64,000 nucleotides of DNA from Evansella vedderi (GTDB lineage: Bacteria; Bacillota; Bacilli; Bacillales; Salisediminibacteriaceae). Below, piece by piece: positions 26,635-36,447 of this stretch (position 1 is the first letter of the stretch; every line of letters begins with the position of its first letter). The translations under genes were made by a program, and so were the position numbers. The notes under the pieces are model-generated. The model worked only from the letters and a program-made list of their open reading frames with translations, was not told the DNA's origin and did not search any database. The stretch covers positions 1-64,000 of the forward strand of contig NZ_JAUSUG010000019.1 of the NCBI RefSeq assembly GCF_030813435.1, read 5' to 3'.

Positions 26635-26646
26635 TAAAGCGCTTTA
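26635..26646. promoter_or_regulatory. Possible cre-like site between the divergent GPH and AraC genes
   Basis: TAAAGCGCTTTA is a perfect 12-bp palindrome, followed 8 bp later by ATCGCTTTCA. Both resemble half-fitting cre boxes. It is placed 42 bp before the AraC start. Confidence 0.35.
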
Positions 26647-26687
26647 TTTAAATCGCTTTCAAAGATCGTGGGGGGAGGAAATTAAAA

Positions 26688-27905
26688 ATGGAACAACCAT
26701 ATCTTATCGAAGCCGCAATGAAAATATATCATTTAACAGATTTGAATACGTATTTAATTAATGGTGATGGGAAATTAACCTTTTACCATGAACAAATTAC
26801 AATTCCCTCTTTCATGCCAGGAGCTGATCAGGAAGATATCTTTTACCTCCATAAACAAATGCTTCATAAAGATTATGATTTGTATTCCTATTCAAACAAA
26901 TGGGGCTTAAACTATTTGGGATATTCCTTTATTTGTAAAGAAGGGAGTAAGTATGCTATTATTATCGGTCCTTATTTAGAACTAACAGTTAACGTTTACA
27001 ACTTATCTAGAGAATATTTACTAAATAGTAACGAAAGTGAAGAGATACGGACTTTCTGTAATCAAACGAAACTTCTAAATGTAGAAAAAACCCTTAGCTT
27101 TGCTAGTGTTCTTCAACATTTTGACAGTATGATTGAAAAAGAAGTTTCAATGAAACACATTCGTTCACAATATAATGAAAGTACTCTATTTGAATCGGTA
27201 AATAAGGAAAGTACAGAAAAGATAGAGGTAATAAATTTACGGTATAAAGTTGAATCAGATTTCTTACATGCGGTGGAACAAGGAGATAAAGAAAATGCTA
27301 TGAAATTAATAAAACATAAAGATCTTTTATTTTCCTTTTCTGACCGATTCCCTAGCCAACCACTGCGCAGAGTGAAGAATTTAGCAATTGTCTTAAATAC
27401 ATTGTTAAGAACAGCTGCAAAAAAAAGTAAGGTCCCTGCAATTATATTGCACCGAATATCAGAAAAATATGCTTTACTAATTGAATACTCGAACCAGTTG
27501 TCTGAATTAAAACAATTATACGATGAAATGATCGTCGAATATTGTGAAATTGTGAAAGCGAATTCCTTATCGAATTATTCTAAAGTAACGCAGCAAGTTA
27601 TTGAATATCTCATGACGAATTATGACCAACAAATTAATATCGAAGAATTAGCCGAGCTTTGTTTTACACACCGAAGTCATTTATCACGCAAATTTAAACA
27701 AGAAACTGGCACGACAATAACCATGTATCAACAAAAGATTCGTATGGAAAAAGCAAAATATTTATTAAAGCACGAAAAAATGTCTATTGAAGAAATTGCC
27801 TGGACAGTTGGTTACGAAGACTCTTCTTATTTTACAAGAGTTTTTAAGAAAGAATTGGGAATAACCCCTTCACAATTCTTGAAAAAGTTAGCTACTCAGC
27901 AATAG
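26688..27905 (+). CDS. AraC family transcriptional regulator
   Basis: The 405-residue protein has an N-terminal ligand domain of about 160 residues, a helical linker region (EKIEVINLRYKVESDFLHAV onward) and a C-terminal AraC double helix-turn-helix (about 305-400; INIEELAELCFTHRSHLSRKFK and SIEEIAWTVGYEDSSYFTRVFK, each 22 residues in full). GGGGGGAGG precedes the ATG. It is divergent from a GPH transporter and convergent with beta-glucuronidase, so it probably activates glycoside or glucuronide uptake. The inducer is unknown. A broken relative lies at 42885-43630. Confidence 0.9.
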   Translation: MEQPYLIEAAMKIYHLTDLNTYLINGDGKLTFYHEQITIPSFMPGADQEDIFYLHKQMLHKDYDLYSYSNKWGLNYLGYSFICKEGSKYAIIIGPYLELTVNVYNLSREYLLNSNESEEIRTFCNQTKLLNVEKTLSFASVLQHFDSMIEKEVSMKHIRSQYNESTLFESVNKESTEKIEVINLRYKVESDFLHAVEQGDKENAMKLIKHKDLLFSFSDRFPSQPLRRVKNLAIVLNTLLRTAAKKSKVPAIILHRISEKYALLIEYSNQLSELKQLYDEMIVEYCEIVKANSLSNYSKVTQQVIEYLMTNYDQQINIEELAELCFTHRSHLSRKFKQETGTTITMYQQKIRMEKAKYLLKHEKMSIEEIAWTVGYEDSSYFTRVFKKELGITPSQFLKKLATQQ

Positions 27906-27962
27906 ATATAAAAAGAATTTAATTGTCATGAATAGTATTTACTTTACTCGACGTAAATACTT

Positions 27963-28006
27963 AAAGGGTTCTCCAAAGGCTAATAGTATACCTTTAGAGA
28001 ACTCTT
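27963..28006. terminator. Bidirectional terminator between araC-type gene and uidA
   Basis: AAAGGGTTCTCCAAAGG pairs with CCTTTAGAGAACTCTTT (one bulge). T-runs exist on the plus strand and partly on the minus strand. The two flanking genes converge here. Confidence 0.75.
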
Positions 28007-28011
28007 TTCTA

Positions 28012-29817
28012 TTATGATTTATAACCAAATTCAGGAATTTCTTTCCAACGCTTACGTAATTCATGTGCTGCATATTTTGGCTTACGTTCCCTTGTAAAGA
28101 TACCTTTTTTGTTTCCTTGTACCCTTAAAATTCCTTGGCTCGTTGCAAAGTCAGCGAAATTCCATACTTGCTCACCCACAAAGTTATCAAATTCATCAAA
28201 AACTTCATGGTTTACTCTAAGGTATTCCACTTGATATTCTTCCGTAAACATAACCGGGTCCACATCATGCATTCCGGCAACAGTATCTGCGCCATACTCT
28301 GTCATAATGATTGGTTTTCCTGGACAACGCTTATTCCATCCTTCAAACTCTTGTCGTAACTTCACTTTTGCAACATCAAAGTCCCCACCTTCAACATACC
28401 AGCCATAGTAGCGGTTTAATGCAAGAACATCTAGTAACTCTGCAATTTTATCCGTCTCTGGTGTCGACATTAAATGAGTGACAATCGTTACTGGTCTCTT
28501 TTGAGGATCAAGCTCTTTTGTTAATTCCACAAGAGGCTTGAAATATTCATAAGCTCCTTCTTCTTCCGAAGCTGGTTCATTGGCTACAGACCACATCACA
28601 ACAGATGGATGGTTTTTATCCCGTTCAATAAGCTCTCGAATCACATCTTGATGATGTTCAAAGGTTCTTATCTCTTTCCATGTGTCTCGTTTTTCCGCTG
28701 ATCCTAATAGTGTAGCTATAAAATTCAAATGGACCCCTACTGCTGGAGTTTCATCTATAACTACAAGACCTTCTCGATCGGCCAAACGCATAATTTCTTC
28801 GGAATAAGGATAGTGAGCAGTACGGAATGAGTTCGCCCCAATCCATTTCATTAAGTTGAAGTCCATGATATTTGCTGCTTCACTAATACCTCGTCCATGG
28901 ATTGGAGTATCTTCATGCTTGCCAAAGCCTTTAAAATAAAAAGGCTTGTTGTTAATTAAAAACTTGCCGTCCTTTACTTCTACAGTTCTTACTCCGAAAG
29001 GCAGTTCGTAAATATCTACTGTTTTACCATCCTTCAACAGTTCAACTTTTAGTGTATATAAGTAAGCGTTTAATGGCTCCCATAATTTCACTTCAGGAAT
29101 CGTAATGGTACCACGATCTCCTTCTCCTACTGCTATCACTGTATCCATTTCGTCTACTACACTCGCCTTAATGGTTACACTATCTCCAACTGTATCAACC
29201 TTATAATTCACCTGACCAATTGTATCTTCAAAATCAGTTACAATGGTAACATCCTTTACATATGTTTTAGGCGTTGTATAAATTTTTACTGGTCGATGTA
29301 TTCCAGCATAATTGAAAAAGTCAAAGTTCGGGGTATTTCGTACTACTTTTCCAAGCTCGTCCACTTCTTTCTCCTGATAATCTCCAACTGGTAATGTGGA
29401 GTCATCAACGACATTATTTACAGCGACAGTTAATCTATTTTTCCCTTCAGTTAAATAGCTATTTATTTCTGCTTCAAATGGGGTAAAGCCACCTTTATGT
29501 TCCACAACAAGATCACCATTCACAAATACTTTCGCTGTATGTGTTGCAGAACCAAATCTTAAGACTACTCTTTCCTCTTTCAAATAGGTTGGTACAGAAA
29601 ATTCACGTTCATACCAAATCCAGCCTACATGATTTCTAATCTCCCCAACAACGGCAATATCATTATAGGAGGAAGGAACTGCCATATTCATCGTTTCTGT
29701 TAATTTAGATGAATACCATTTTTCTTCCAACCCCTTTCCTTCATCTAGTTTAAAATTCCAAATTCCATTTAAATCAATAACTCCACGGGTATCTGTATTA
29801 ATAGGATATAACATCAT
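28012..29817 (-). CDS. uidA: Beta-glucuronidase (GH2)
   Basis: This 601-residue cytosolic enzyme hydrolyses beta-D-glucuronides. It has an N-terminal sugar-binding jelly roll ([25 protein letters not shown]), an immunoglobulin-like domain and a TIM barrel. The acid/base Glu lies in MWSVANEP and the nucleophile Glu in IIMTEYGAD. The GNKKGIFTR stretch carries the N-x-K pair that binds the glucuronate carboxylate and separates GUS from beta-galactosidase. AAGGAG precedes two ATG codons. A cre box lies 17 bp upstream of the start. Confidence 0.93.
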   Translation of the reverse strand: MMLYPINTDTRGVIDLNGIWNFKLDEGKGLEEKWYSSKLTETMNMAVPSSYNDIAVVGEIRNHVGWIWYEREFSVPTYLKEERVVLRFGSATHTAKVFVNGDLVVEHKGGFTPFEAEINSYLTEGKNRLTVAVNNVVDDSTLPVGDYQEKEVDELGKVVRNTPNFDFFNYAGIHRPVKIYTTPKTYVKDVTIVTDFEDTIGQVNYKVDTVGDSVTIKASVVDEMDTVIAVGEGDRGTITIPEVKLWEPLNAYLYTLKVELLKDGKTVDIYELPFGVRTVEVKDGKFLINNKPFYFKGFGKHEDTPIHGRGISEAANIMDFNLMKWIGANSFRTAHYPYSEEIMRLADREGLVVIDETPAVGVHLNFIATLLGSAEKRDTWKEIRTFEHHQDVIRELIERDKNHPSVVMWSVANEPASEEEGAYEYFKPLVELTKELDPQKRPVTIVTHLMSTPETDKIAELLDVLALNRYYGWYVEGGDFDVAKVKLRQEFEGWNKRCPGKPIIMTEYGADTVAGMHDVDPVMFTEEYQVEYLRVNHEVFDEFDNFVGEQVWNFADFATSQGILRVQGNKKGIFTRERKPKYAAHELRKRWKEIPEFGYKS

Positions 29818-29833
29818 GACACTCCTTTTTTAT

Positions 29834-29847
29834 TGTAAGTGTTTACA
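29834..29847. promoter_or_regulatory. cre box upstream of uidA
   Basis: TGTAAGTGTTTACA differs from the ideal TGTAAGCGTTTACA by one base. The position is close to the uidA start, so CcpA would block or limit transcription. Confidence 0.65.
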
Positions 29848-30016
29848 TTTAAATTATAATCAACTCCCCCCATATATAAAAAGGATATTTGTATCAAAAC
29901 TAGGATTTTAGTTGCACCTTCTACTAATTCCGCTTACAAAAAAGGCTATTACACTTCATTCCAATGGTAAACTTCCGTCTATACATAAAATGGGCAGGTA
30001 TTCCGAAAACGAAAAA

Positions 30017-30042
30017 GAGTTCCCAAATTTCAACGGGAACTC
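30017..30042 (-). terminator. Terminator of GPH transporter 2
   Basis: GAGTTCCC / GGGAACTC close a 10-base loop. On the minus strand CTTTTTCG follows. It lies 72 bp past the stop of the transporter gene. Confidence 0.8.
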
Positions 30043-30113
30043 TCCATTATCGCGTCTTATTCAGTTGATACCCCTTACTTACCTAAAAATACTCCTCTAA
30101 ATAGCTTTGTAAA

Positions 30114-31589
30114 TTATACTGCTTGTTTATTTTCCTGCTTTGCTTCACGTTTTACCTCTGCAATGGCAGCTTGAATTTCTTCCATCTTCTTCCCGTCTAA
30201 GTTATAGAACTTCATTGCAAGTAGTGAAATCGCCAAACCTACAGCTGGGATACCAAACATGAGTACTAATGTCATTATCAATAACGATGGTGTTAATGCT
30301 TCCCCAATTTGCGGTAATGTATCTGTATAACCGATTGTTGCTACTAAGAAACCAACTATAGCTGGGGCCAAAGATGATACCATTTTATCAACAAACGAGA
30401 AGAGTGTTGCTATCATCCCTGGTACATAATGACCAGTTTTGTATGTTTCATAATCAGATACGTCTGCAATCATCGGAATAACAATGGCACTTGATAGACC
30501 AGTTAATCCTTTAAGAAGTGCATATAAAATCAAGAATCCAATAGTAGTCAACCCAATGTTCGTAAGTGAAATGGTTGAAGGGTCAATAACTAAGAAATAT
30601 CCTGTAAGCACAAGCGCAGAGATTAACCCACCCCAAGTTGCTCCTACTAACGCTCGCTTCAAACCTAATTTACCTGCATATTTTACTCCTAGGAACGTAA
30701 TTAAAATGGTTGGAATAACAACGATGAATGATACTGTTCCACTTAATGCATAGTCACCAAGCAAGATTCCAAAGAACATAACGAATACTACTGGTTGGCG
30801 AAGCGCTAAGTTTGCCAACTTATCAGTGGACGCTGCAATTACTAACATTTGCAATGGACGGTTGCTTTTTAAAATTGGCCAATAATCACGGAATCTTACT
30901 TTTACTGACTTTTCAGCTAAACCAAAGAATTCTTTACGGTCTTTTGGTGCAATTGCTATAACAGCTAAAATTGTAAATAAACCTGAAAGAACAATAGCAT
31001 AACCGTTTAATTCTGTGAATAACCCCATATTGAAGTCGCCGTGCTTTGCTATTAAATAAGATGCTACAAAAATTTGTCCTCCAGTAAATATTCCAACATT
31101 GTATGTTGCGTCAAAAATGGAGAAAAGGGGACGTTGTTTCGGGTCGTTCGTTAAAACCGTTTGTGCTGCTCTTGTTATCGCAGTTTGAAGTGTATAACCA
31201 ACAATATAAATAGCATATATGAAAACAAAAAATATAAATTGCATTGATTCTGGTAATAAATGCGTTACATTATACATGATTAGAACAGTAGAAGCTAAAA
31301 TAATATTACCTATAACCATCATCGGTCGGAACTTTCCGAATCTTGATTCGGTTTTATCAATAATAAATCCAAGGATTGGATCTGTTACTGCATCAAATGC
31401 CCGCATTGCTGCCAATATCGTACTTATCACAACTACTGAAAGTCCTGCGATTCCAGTCGCGTAGTATGATACAAAAGCCATAATAAATAAATATAAATTA
31501 GTTGCTGTGTTGTTTAATGCGAAAAAACCGATCTGCCACAATTTTGCTCTATGATACTGCTCTATACTATTCACTGCTGTGTTTGCCAT
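30114..31589 (-). CDS. GPH-family sugar:cation symporter 2 (MFS)
   Basis: This 491-residue membrane protein has about 12 helices with the GPH signature RAFDAVTDPILGFIIDKTES in the first third and MIADVSDYETYKTGHYVPGM in the second half. It is closely similar along its whole length to the next gene upstream, so the pair arose by tandem duplication. AAAGGGGG precedes the ATG. An operator and a cre box lie about 290-340 bp upstream of the start. The substrate is likely glucuronides or a related glycoside, inferred from uidA downstream. Confidence 0.9.
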   Translation of the reverse strand: MANTAVNSIEQYHRAKLWQIGFFALNNTATNLYLFIMAFVSYYATGIAGLSVVVISTILAAMRAFDAVTDPILGFIIDKTESRFGKFRPMMVIGNIILASTVLIMYNVTHLLPESMQFIFFVFIYAIYIVGYTLQTAITRAAQTVLTNDPKQRPLFSIFDATYNVGIFTGGQIFVASYLIAKHGDFNMGLFTELNGYAIVLSGLFTILAVIAIAPKDRKEFFGLAEKSVKVRFRDYWPILKSNRPLQMLVIAASTDKLANLALRQPVVFVMFFGILLGDYALSGTVSFIVVIPTILITFLGVKYAGKLGLKRALVGATWGGLISALVLTGYFLVIDPSTISLTNIGLTTIGFLILYALLKGLTGLSSAIVIPMIADVSDYETYKTGHYVPGMIATLFSFVDKMVSSLAPAIVGFLVATIGYTDTLPQIGEALTPSLLIMTLVLMFGIPAVGLAISLLAMKFYNLDGKKMEEIQAAIAEVKREAKQENKQAV

Positions 31590-31877
31590 TTTTAAATCCC
31601 CCTTTAATAGAGTAAATCATTATATAATTTTACAGATGACCTTAAGGAGGCGCTTTCAAAAGAAACAATCGTAATTTTTATGTCAGTAAAGTTTTCTTAT
31701 TTATTACATTTTTATAACTAATTTGAAATTTTTGATTTGATCTCTATATTTTTGTAATAATCACTTCTTAATACCTATTATCCATTATTTAATAGATAAC
31801 TCCATATTAAATATTTTCCTTATACTCATTTGTTGAGTTATGGAATCCTTCCCCCTTTAAGCCGTTAACCACTTTAA

Positions 31878-31894
31878 TTTGTTCACCAAACAAA
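31878..31894. promoter_or_regulatory. Palindromic operator upstream of GPH transporter 2
   Basis: TTTGTTCACCAAACAAA fits the family core with one arm mismatch. The 288 bp between it and the transporter start hold no gene. Confidence 0.7.
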
Positions 31895-31913
31895 TCATCT
31901 ATAATTAAATACT

Positions 31914-31929
31914 AAATGTAAACGCTTTA
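31914..31929. promoter_or_regulatory. cre box beside the operator
   Basis: AAATGTAAACGCTTTA is a near-ideal CcpA site, 20 bp from the palindrome. Confidence 0.7.
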
Positions 31930-32189
31930 AAAATCAAGGTTTTTTTCTCTTTTTTAACAGTAAAAAATGGTAACCTCCACACAAAGGATACTCCCCCTAT
32001 TGTGTGGGGCATTTACGCGTTTATCGTGTGATTATAGTTCTCCCTATGGCCCGTTATATCTTCTTTAGGCGGAAAACCAAACATTCGGGAATATTCACTT
32101 ATTTGATCATTCCAATTCCAGGGACAACAAAATTACATAGATTAGTAGAAAACTTAGGTGTAGTTGTCAATTATTTATTTAGAACAAAA

Positions 32190-32275
32190 GCGCAATGCGC
32201 CTGCCTATCGAAGCGGCAACGATCGGGCAGAAATTTTCTCGAGCCGATGGCGCATGAAGCTAGACGATTATTCAG
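32190..32275 (+). repeat. Intergenic repeat of a common Bacillaceae type
   Basis: The stretch AAAGCGCAATGCGCCTGCC through GAAGCTAGACGATTATTCAG resembles a family of non-coding elements common in this bacterial group. It lies in the 810-bp gap 31590-32399, where short spurious frames exist but no convincing gene. The rest of the gap holds an operator, a cre box and a terminator. Confidence 0.45.
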
Positions 32276-32324
32276 CTACTGTTATCCACATTCAGAAAAA
32301 ATATAATTTCCTAAACAACAAAAA

Positions 32325-32367
32325 GAGGCTGCCTTCAAATGAATTCTTTTTGAAGCAGCCTTTTTTT
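32325..32367 (-). terminator. Terminator of GPH transporter 3
   Basis: GAGGCTGCCTTCAAA pairs with TTTGAAGCAGCCT with one bulge, with T-runs on both strands. It lies 33 bp past the transporter stop. Confidence 0.85.
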
Positions 32368-32399
32368 AACTTTATTTACTAATTGCAATTTTCAAATTT

Positions 32400-33866
32400 C
32401 TAAACAGCCTCTTTATCTGGCTGATTTTTAATTTCTGCAATAGCTTTTTGTATTTCTTCCATTTTCACATCATCTAGTGGATAGAACTTCATGGCAATTA
32501 ATGAACAAATGTAACCTAACATCGGAATACCAAACATTAAGACTAATGTCATAATGAATAAAGAAGTCGTTAATGTTTCCCCTACTTGAGGAAGCTGATC
32601 ACGATAACCTATTAGGGCTACCGCAAAACCAACTAGCGCTGGTGCAAGGGATGAGATTAATTTATCAACAAATGAGAAAATTGTTGCAATCATTCCAGGA
32701 ACATAGCGACCAGTTTTATATGTTTCATAGTCTGAAGCATCCGCAATCATTGGAATAACCATATTTCCAGTTAACGCATTGAAACCCATAGCTAAACAAT
32801 AAAGAACTAAAAAGGTAATCGTTATAAATCCAAGATTAGATAAAGAGATTTGCTGTGTATCAATCATTAACAAGTAAGCAACAACAACTCCAAATGTAAT
32901 CAATGCTGCCCACGTTCCCATTACAAACGAACGTTTCAAACCAATTTTTCTTGCTTTTCCGATCCCAAAGAATGTTATTAAAAGCATTGGAACTAATGTA
33001 ATTAACCCGATCGTACCACTTAACGCGTAATCTCCTAGCATAATACCAAAGAACATAACCCCAACTGCACCTTGTCTTACCATAGAGTTGGCTAATTTAT
33101 CTGTTGATGCTGCAACAATTAGCATTTGTAATGCGCGATTCCCTTTAATCACTGGCCAATAATCACGGAAACTCGTTTTCACATTTTTGTCAACTAATCC
33201 ATAATACTCTTTACGGTCTTTCCCTTTAATTGCTATAACTGCGAATACTGTAAAAACTGCTGAAAGAATGATAGCATAATACTTTAGTTCGGTAAATAAC
33301 CCTAAATTAAATCCACCGTGTTTTGTTACGAGATACATGGCAACAAACATTTGCGCTACAGTAAATAGTATACTGTTATACGTTGCATCAAAAATTCCAA
33401 AAAGTGGTCGTTGTTTCGGACTATTTGTTAATACAGTTTGTGCTGCTCTCGTACAAGCCGTTTGAAACGTATATCCAATAATATGAATGAAATAAATACC
33501 TAAGAAAAAGATAAACTGCAGTGCATCAGGTAAAAGGTGTGTAACTGTAAACATCACGTAAAGGCTTCCCGCTAAAATGATGTTTCCAATAATCATTAGC
33601 GGACCAAACTTCCCAAATCTTGATTCGGTCTTATCAATGATATAACCAATGAATGGATCAGTTATCCCGTCAAATACTCGCATGAATGTTATAATTGTAC
33701 TAACGACAACAACTGTTAGTCCTGCTACCCCTGTTGCATAATAAGAAACAAAGAACATTACAAAGAAATAAATATTTGTTGCTGTGTTGTTTAAAGCAAA
33801 ACAACCAATTTGCCACAGTTTCGCCGTATGGTACTTCTCATCATTATTCATTGCTAAAGTTGTCAT
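32400..33866 (-). CDS. GPH-family sugar:cation symporter 3 (MFS)
   Basis: This 488-residue, ~12-helix protein is a tandem paralogue of transporter 2. It has the same NNTATN start, RVFDGITDPFIGYIIDKTES and MIADASDYETYKTGRYVPGM motifs. The frame is open to 33920, but AAGGGGG lies just before the ATG at 33866. It has its own terminator and its own operator/cre pair, so the two copies are separately transcribed but share regulation. Divergence of substrate after duplication is possible. Confidence 0.9.
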   Translation of the reverse strand: MTTLAMNNDEKYHTAKLWQIGCFALNNTATNIYFFVMFFVSYYATGVAGLTVVVVSTIITFMRVFDGITDPFIGYIIDKTESRFGKFGPLMIIGNIILAGSLYVMFTVTHLLPDALQFIFFLGIYFIHIIGYTFQTACTRAAQTVLTNSPKQRPLFGIFDATYNSILFTVAQMFVAMYLVTKHGGFNLGLFTELKYYAIILSAVFTVFAVIAIKGKDRKEYYGLVDKNVKTSFRDYWPVIKGNRALQMLIVAASTDKLANSMVRQGAVGVMFFGIMLGDYALSGTIGLITLVPMLLITFFGIGKARKIGLKRSFVMGTWAALITFGVVVAYLLMIDTQQISLSNLGFITITFLVLYCLAMGFNALTGNMVIPMIADASDYETYKTGRYVPGMIATIFSFVDKLISSLAPALVGFAVALIGYRDQLPQVGETLTTSLFIMTLVLMFGIPMLGYICSLIAMKFYPLDDVKMEEIQKAIAEIKNQPDKEAV

Positions 33867-33932
33867 TATTTTGTCCCCCTTAAAATTATAATTCCCTTTT
33901 TTTAGTGAATGCGTTTCCAATCAATTTATTAG

Positions 33933-33949
33933 TTTGTTCGTCAGACAAA
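33933..33949. promoter_or_regulatory. Palindromic operator upstream of GPH transporter 3
   Basis: TTTGTTCGTCAGACAAA is a family member with TAG/CTA-like extensions. It lies 66 bp before the chosen start. Confidence 0.7.
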
Positions 33950-33972
33950 CAATCTAGTAATTTAATATTATA

Positions 33973-33985
33973 TGTAAGCGTTATA
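33973..33985. promoter_or_regulatory. cre-like box beside the operator
   Basis: TGTAAGCGTTATA matches the 5' half of the cre consensus perfectly and the 3' half partly. Confidence 0.55.
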
Positions 33986-34095
33986 AAAATCAATCTTTTT
34001 TTTTTGGAAAAAATATACTATGATAACTTCTAGAAAATAGCTATGGAATATATACTTTTACATCCATTAGTAAGTAAAGCATTGTAAAGCAAAAA

Positions 34096-34916
34096 TTAGT
34101 CATGGATCAGCACAGAAAGTTTTATTAAATACTTTTCATATCCTTTAACAGATAACTCATCTAGTAATATATCCTCATAAAAAAATCCTTTCAAAACTAG
34201 ATCATTATCTTTCGCATATTTTACTAACCTATTGTAGGTTTTCTCAATACTAGGATAACCTTCATCATGATAGGCAACCAGATAAGTTCCTTTTTGTATT
34301 TTATGATTGGCAAATTTTGATTCATCTACTTTTGTATAAAGATAGTCATACTTAACATTTTCTCCATTTAATACGTTTTCGGCACGTCTCATCCATCCTT
34401 CAGAGGTGGACGAAATAATATTATGTCCTTCTAAATATTTGTAGTGTAGCTGTATAGAGTCGTAGATGTTTTTATCGTTTGTTAGGGGTTTTGATTCAGT
34501 AACAACTATGAATTCATCCTCCTCTTTATATTCAATAATAATATCCATTGTATTTACTTCCATTGCTTCTTTAGTAACATTTATTTTGTCTACAACCAAT
34601 TTCTTCATTTTTTTGAGTCGATTTATTTTAGCTGTAAGAGCTTTTTCTTCTTTTTCAAGTAAATGAAGAAGCCTTTTCGGTGATCTATTATCAAGAAATT
34701 TTTTGATATCCTTTAATGGCATATCTAATTCTTTCAGTACAAGAATGACATTAAAAACATCTGCTTGATAAATTGAATAGTACCGATAGCCGTTAGAAGT
34801 AATAATTTCTGGGGAAAAATACCAACCTTATCATAATAAAGTAAAGTATCTTTACTAATATCCATTAATTTCGCAAATTGGCCCGTCGTTAAGTGAACTT
34901 GTGGGTTTAAGTTCAT
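34096..34916 (-). pseudogene. MerR-family regulator with GyrI-like effector domain, one-base frameshift
   Basis: The N-terminal part (34916 leftward; LTTGQFAKLMDISKDTLLYY then DKVGIF) is a MerR winged helix. At the T5C4 run (plus strand 34811-34819) the frame breaks. In the next frame the expected SPEIITSNGYRYYS and QADVFNVILVLKELDMPLKDI continue the domain, then a coiled coil and a drug-binding GyrI-like domain run to 34096. One extra T would restore about 273 residues. It follows a MATE pump gene 37 bp downstream, as in drug-responsive units. Either a real inactivation or an assembly error. Confidence 0.8.
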
Positions 34917-34952
34917 AAAATCTTCGCCTCTCCTCTAAATATCGAGTCACTT

Positions 34953-36296
34953 TTAAAAGTAATGATACACTTTTCTATTTCGAATTATAAAGATGGCACA
35001 AACGATAATCGATAGGAATTCGGCTAATGGAATAGCTATCCAAATTCCATTCACTCCAATTATTATTGGCAGTATCAATAATGCAATTAACACGAATACC
35101 AATGTTCTTAGTAATGAGATTATAGCTGAAAGCTTCCCATTGGATATGGCAGTAAACAACATCGAAGTAAAAATGTTTAACCCCATGAATAAAAAGCCAA
35201 TGCAGAATATCCGAAATCCATCTATAGCTATGTTATATACATCGCTCCCCTTTTCTACCATAAATTGGATCAAAAGAGGTCCTAGCCAAAGGGAGAAGCC
35301 AAACACAATAACGGAACTAACGCCAATAAATAGCATGCTAATCTTAAAAATACGCTTTAATTGATTGATATTTTGACTTCCATAATTATAGCTTATGATT
35401 GGAGCAATACCAACGGAGTATCCCATAAAAATAGGAGTTAGAAAAAACATAACATAAAGCATGATCGTGATAGCAGCAACTCCTTCTACTCCTATAAATT
35501 TTAGCATTAAAAGGTTAAAAGCAATGATTACGACTGATAAGGAAAGATTTGTAACCATTTCAGAGGAACCATTGATACAGCTGTTTAGGAGGACTTTCCA
35601 TTCAACCTTTGGTCTAGTAAAGCGAATCTGGTTTTTCTTAACTAATAAAAAGTACACGATTCCAATAAGTGCTGGGATTGCAATTCCTATCGCAGTTGCA
35701 ATGGCAGCTCCTACCATTCCCATTTTCATTACAACAATGAATACATAATCCAAAACAATGTTTGCACTTCCACCGATAAGGGTGATGACCAAACTTAACT
35801 TAGGTTTTCCTGCTGTCACAAAAAGGGTTTGCAACATAGCTTGGATAATAATCAACGGGCTCATCGCTAATATGATCTTTGCATATATGTACGTGTAAAC
35901 GAACAGTTGATCACTGGCTCCAGCTCCAATCAGCTCTAACAATGGCCGAATAAATAATAATCCATAACTCATGATTAAAAGACCAAGGACACCCCCACAT
36001 AATACGATAAAAGTAAAGTTACTTCTTGCTTCCTCGTATTTATTTTCACCCATTTTCTTTGCAATAATGGCGCTACCCCCTGTCCCAAGCATTAAAGCAA
36101 CGGCAAATATTAATGCATAAATAGGCATGAAAATATTAACTGCGGACAACGCAGTAGAACTTACATATCGTGCTACAAAGATACCATCAACCATTGTATA
36201 AATAGAAACAAATACCATTACTCCAATCGTTGGAGCTGCGTATGCTAGTAATGACTTCATTGTATGTTCTTTTTCGATTCCTTTTGAAATAGCCAT
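34953..36296 (-). CDS. MATE family multidrug efflux transporter (MepA-like)
   Basis: This 447-residue transporter has 12 predicted helices in two similar halves. MVDGIFVARYVSSTALSAVN and GTGGSAIIAKKMGE are the MATE motif of the first half. It would export cationic compounds in exchange for sodium or protons. The frame runs to 36326, but the ATG at 36296 has GGAG at 9 bases. A MerR-type promoter precedes it and the broken MerR gene follows, which suggests drug-induced expression in the intact state. Confidence 0.88.
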   Translation of the reverse strand: MAISKGIEKEHTMKSLLAYAAPTIGVMVFVSIYTMVDGIFVARYVSSTALSAVNIFMPIYALIFAVALMLGTGGSAIIAKKMGENKYEEARSNFTFIVLCGGVLGLLIMSYGLLFIRPLLELIGAGASDQLFVYTYIYAKIILAMSPLIIIQAMLQTLFVTAGKPKLSLVITLIGGSANIVLDYVFIVVMKMGMVGAAIATAIGIAIPALIGIVYFLLVKKNQIRFTRPKVEWKVLLNSCINGSSEMVTNLSLSVVIIAFNLLMLKFIGVEGVAAITIMLYVMFFLTPIFMGYSVGIAPIISYNYGSQNINQLKRIFKISMLFIGVSSVIVFGFSLWLGPLLIQFMVEKGSDVYNIAIDGFRIFCIGFLFMGLNIFTSMLFTAISNGKLSAIISLLRTLVFVLIALLILPIIIGVNGIWIAIPLAEFLSIIVCAIFIIRNRKVYHYF

Positions 36297-36333
36297 TATG
36301 TTCATCTCCAGTAGTGTAATATCCATTACTCAC

Positions 36334-36364
36334 ATCCTAAAGGATGGAGTTACACCACAGTCAA
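36334..36364 (-). promoter_or_regulatory. MerR-type promoter with 19-bp spacer
   Basis: On the minus strand TTGACT (36359-36364), a 19-bp spacer and TAGGAT (36334-36339). A dyad, ACTC-ATCCT-TT-AGGAT-GAGT with one-base interruptions, spans 36328-36350 between and over the elements. Over-long spacers with a central dyad are the hallmark of MerR-controlled promoters. Confidence 0.65.
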
Positions 36365-36380
36365 GAGAAAAATTCAAGCA

Positions 36381-36420
36381 AAAACACATGCAATTTCACA
36401 TAGGAAACCACATGTGTTTT
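36381..36420 (-). terminator. Terminator of the second GH3 gene
   Basis: AAAACACATG / CATGTGTTTT close a 20-base loop, with T residues following on both strands. It lies between the GH3 stop and the MATE promoter. Confidence 0.75.
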
Positions 36421-36447
36421 TTATTGAACATCCACTTTTAAAATCTC

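Noticed and set aside
32004-32382. ORFs of 72-100 codons in the gap before GPH transporter 3
   Set aside because: They cross an intergenic repeat and a terminator, lack ribosome sites and overlap each other in different frames.
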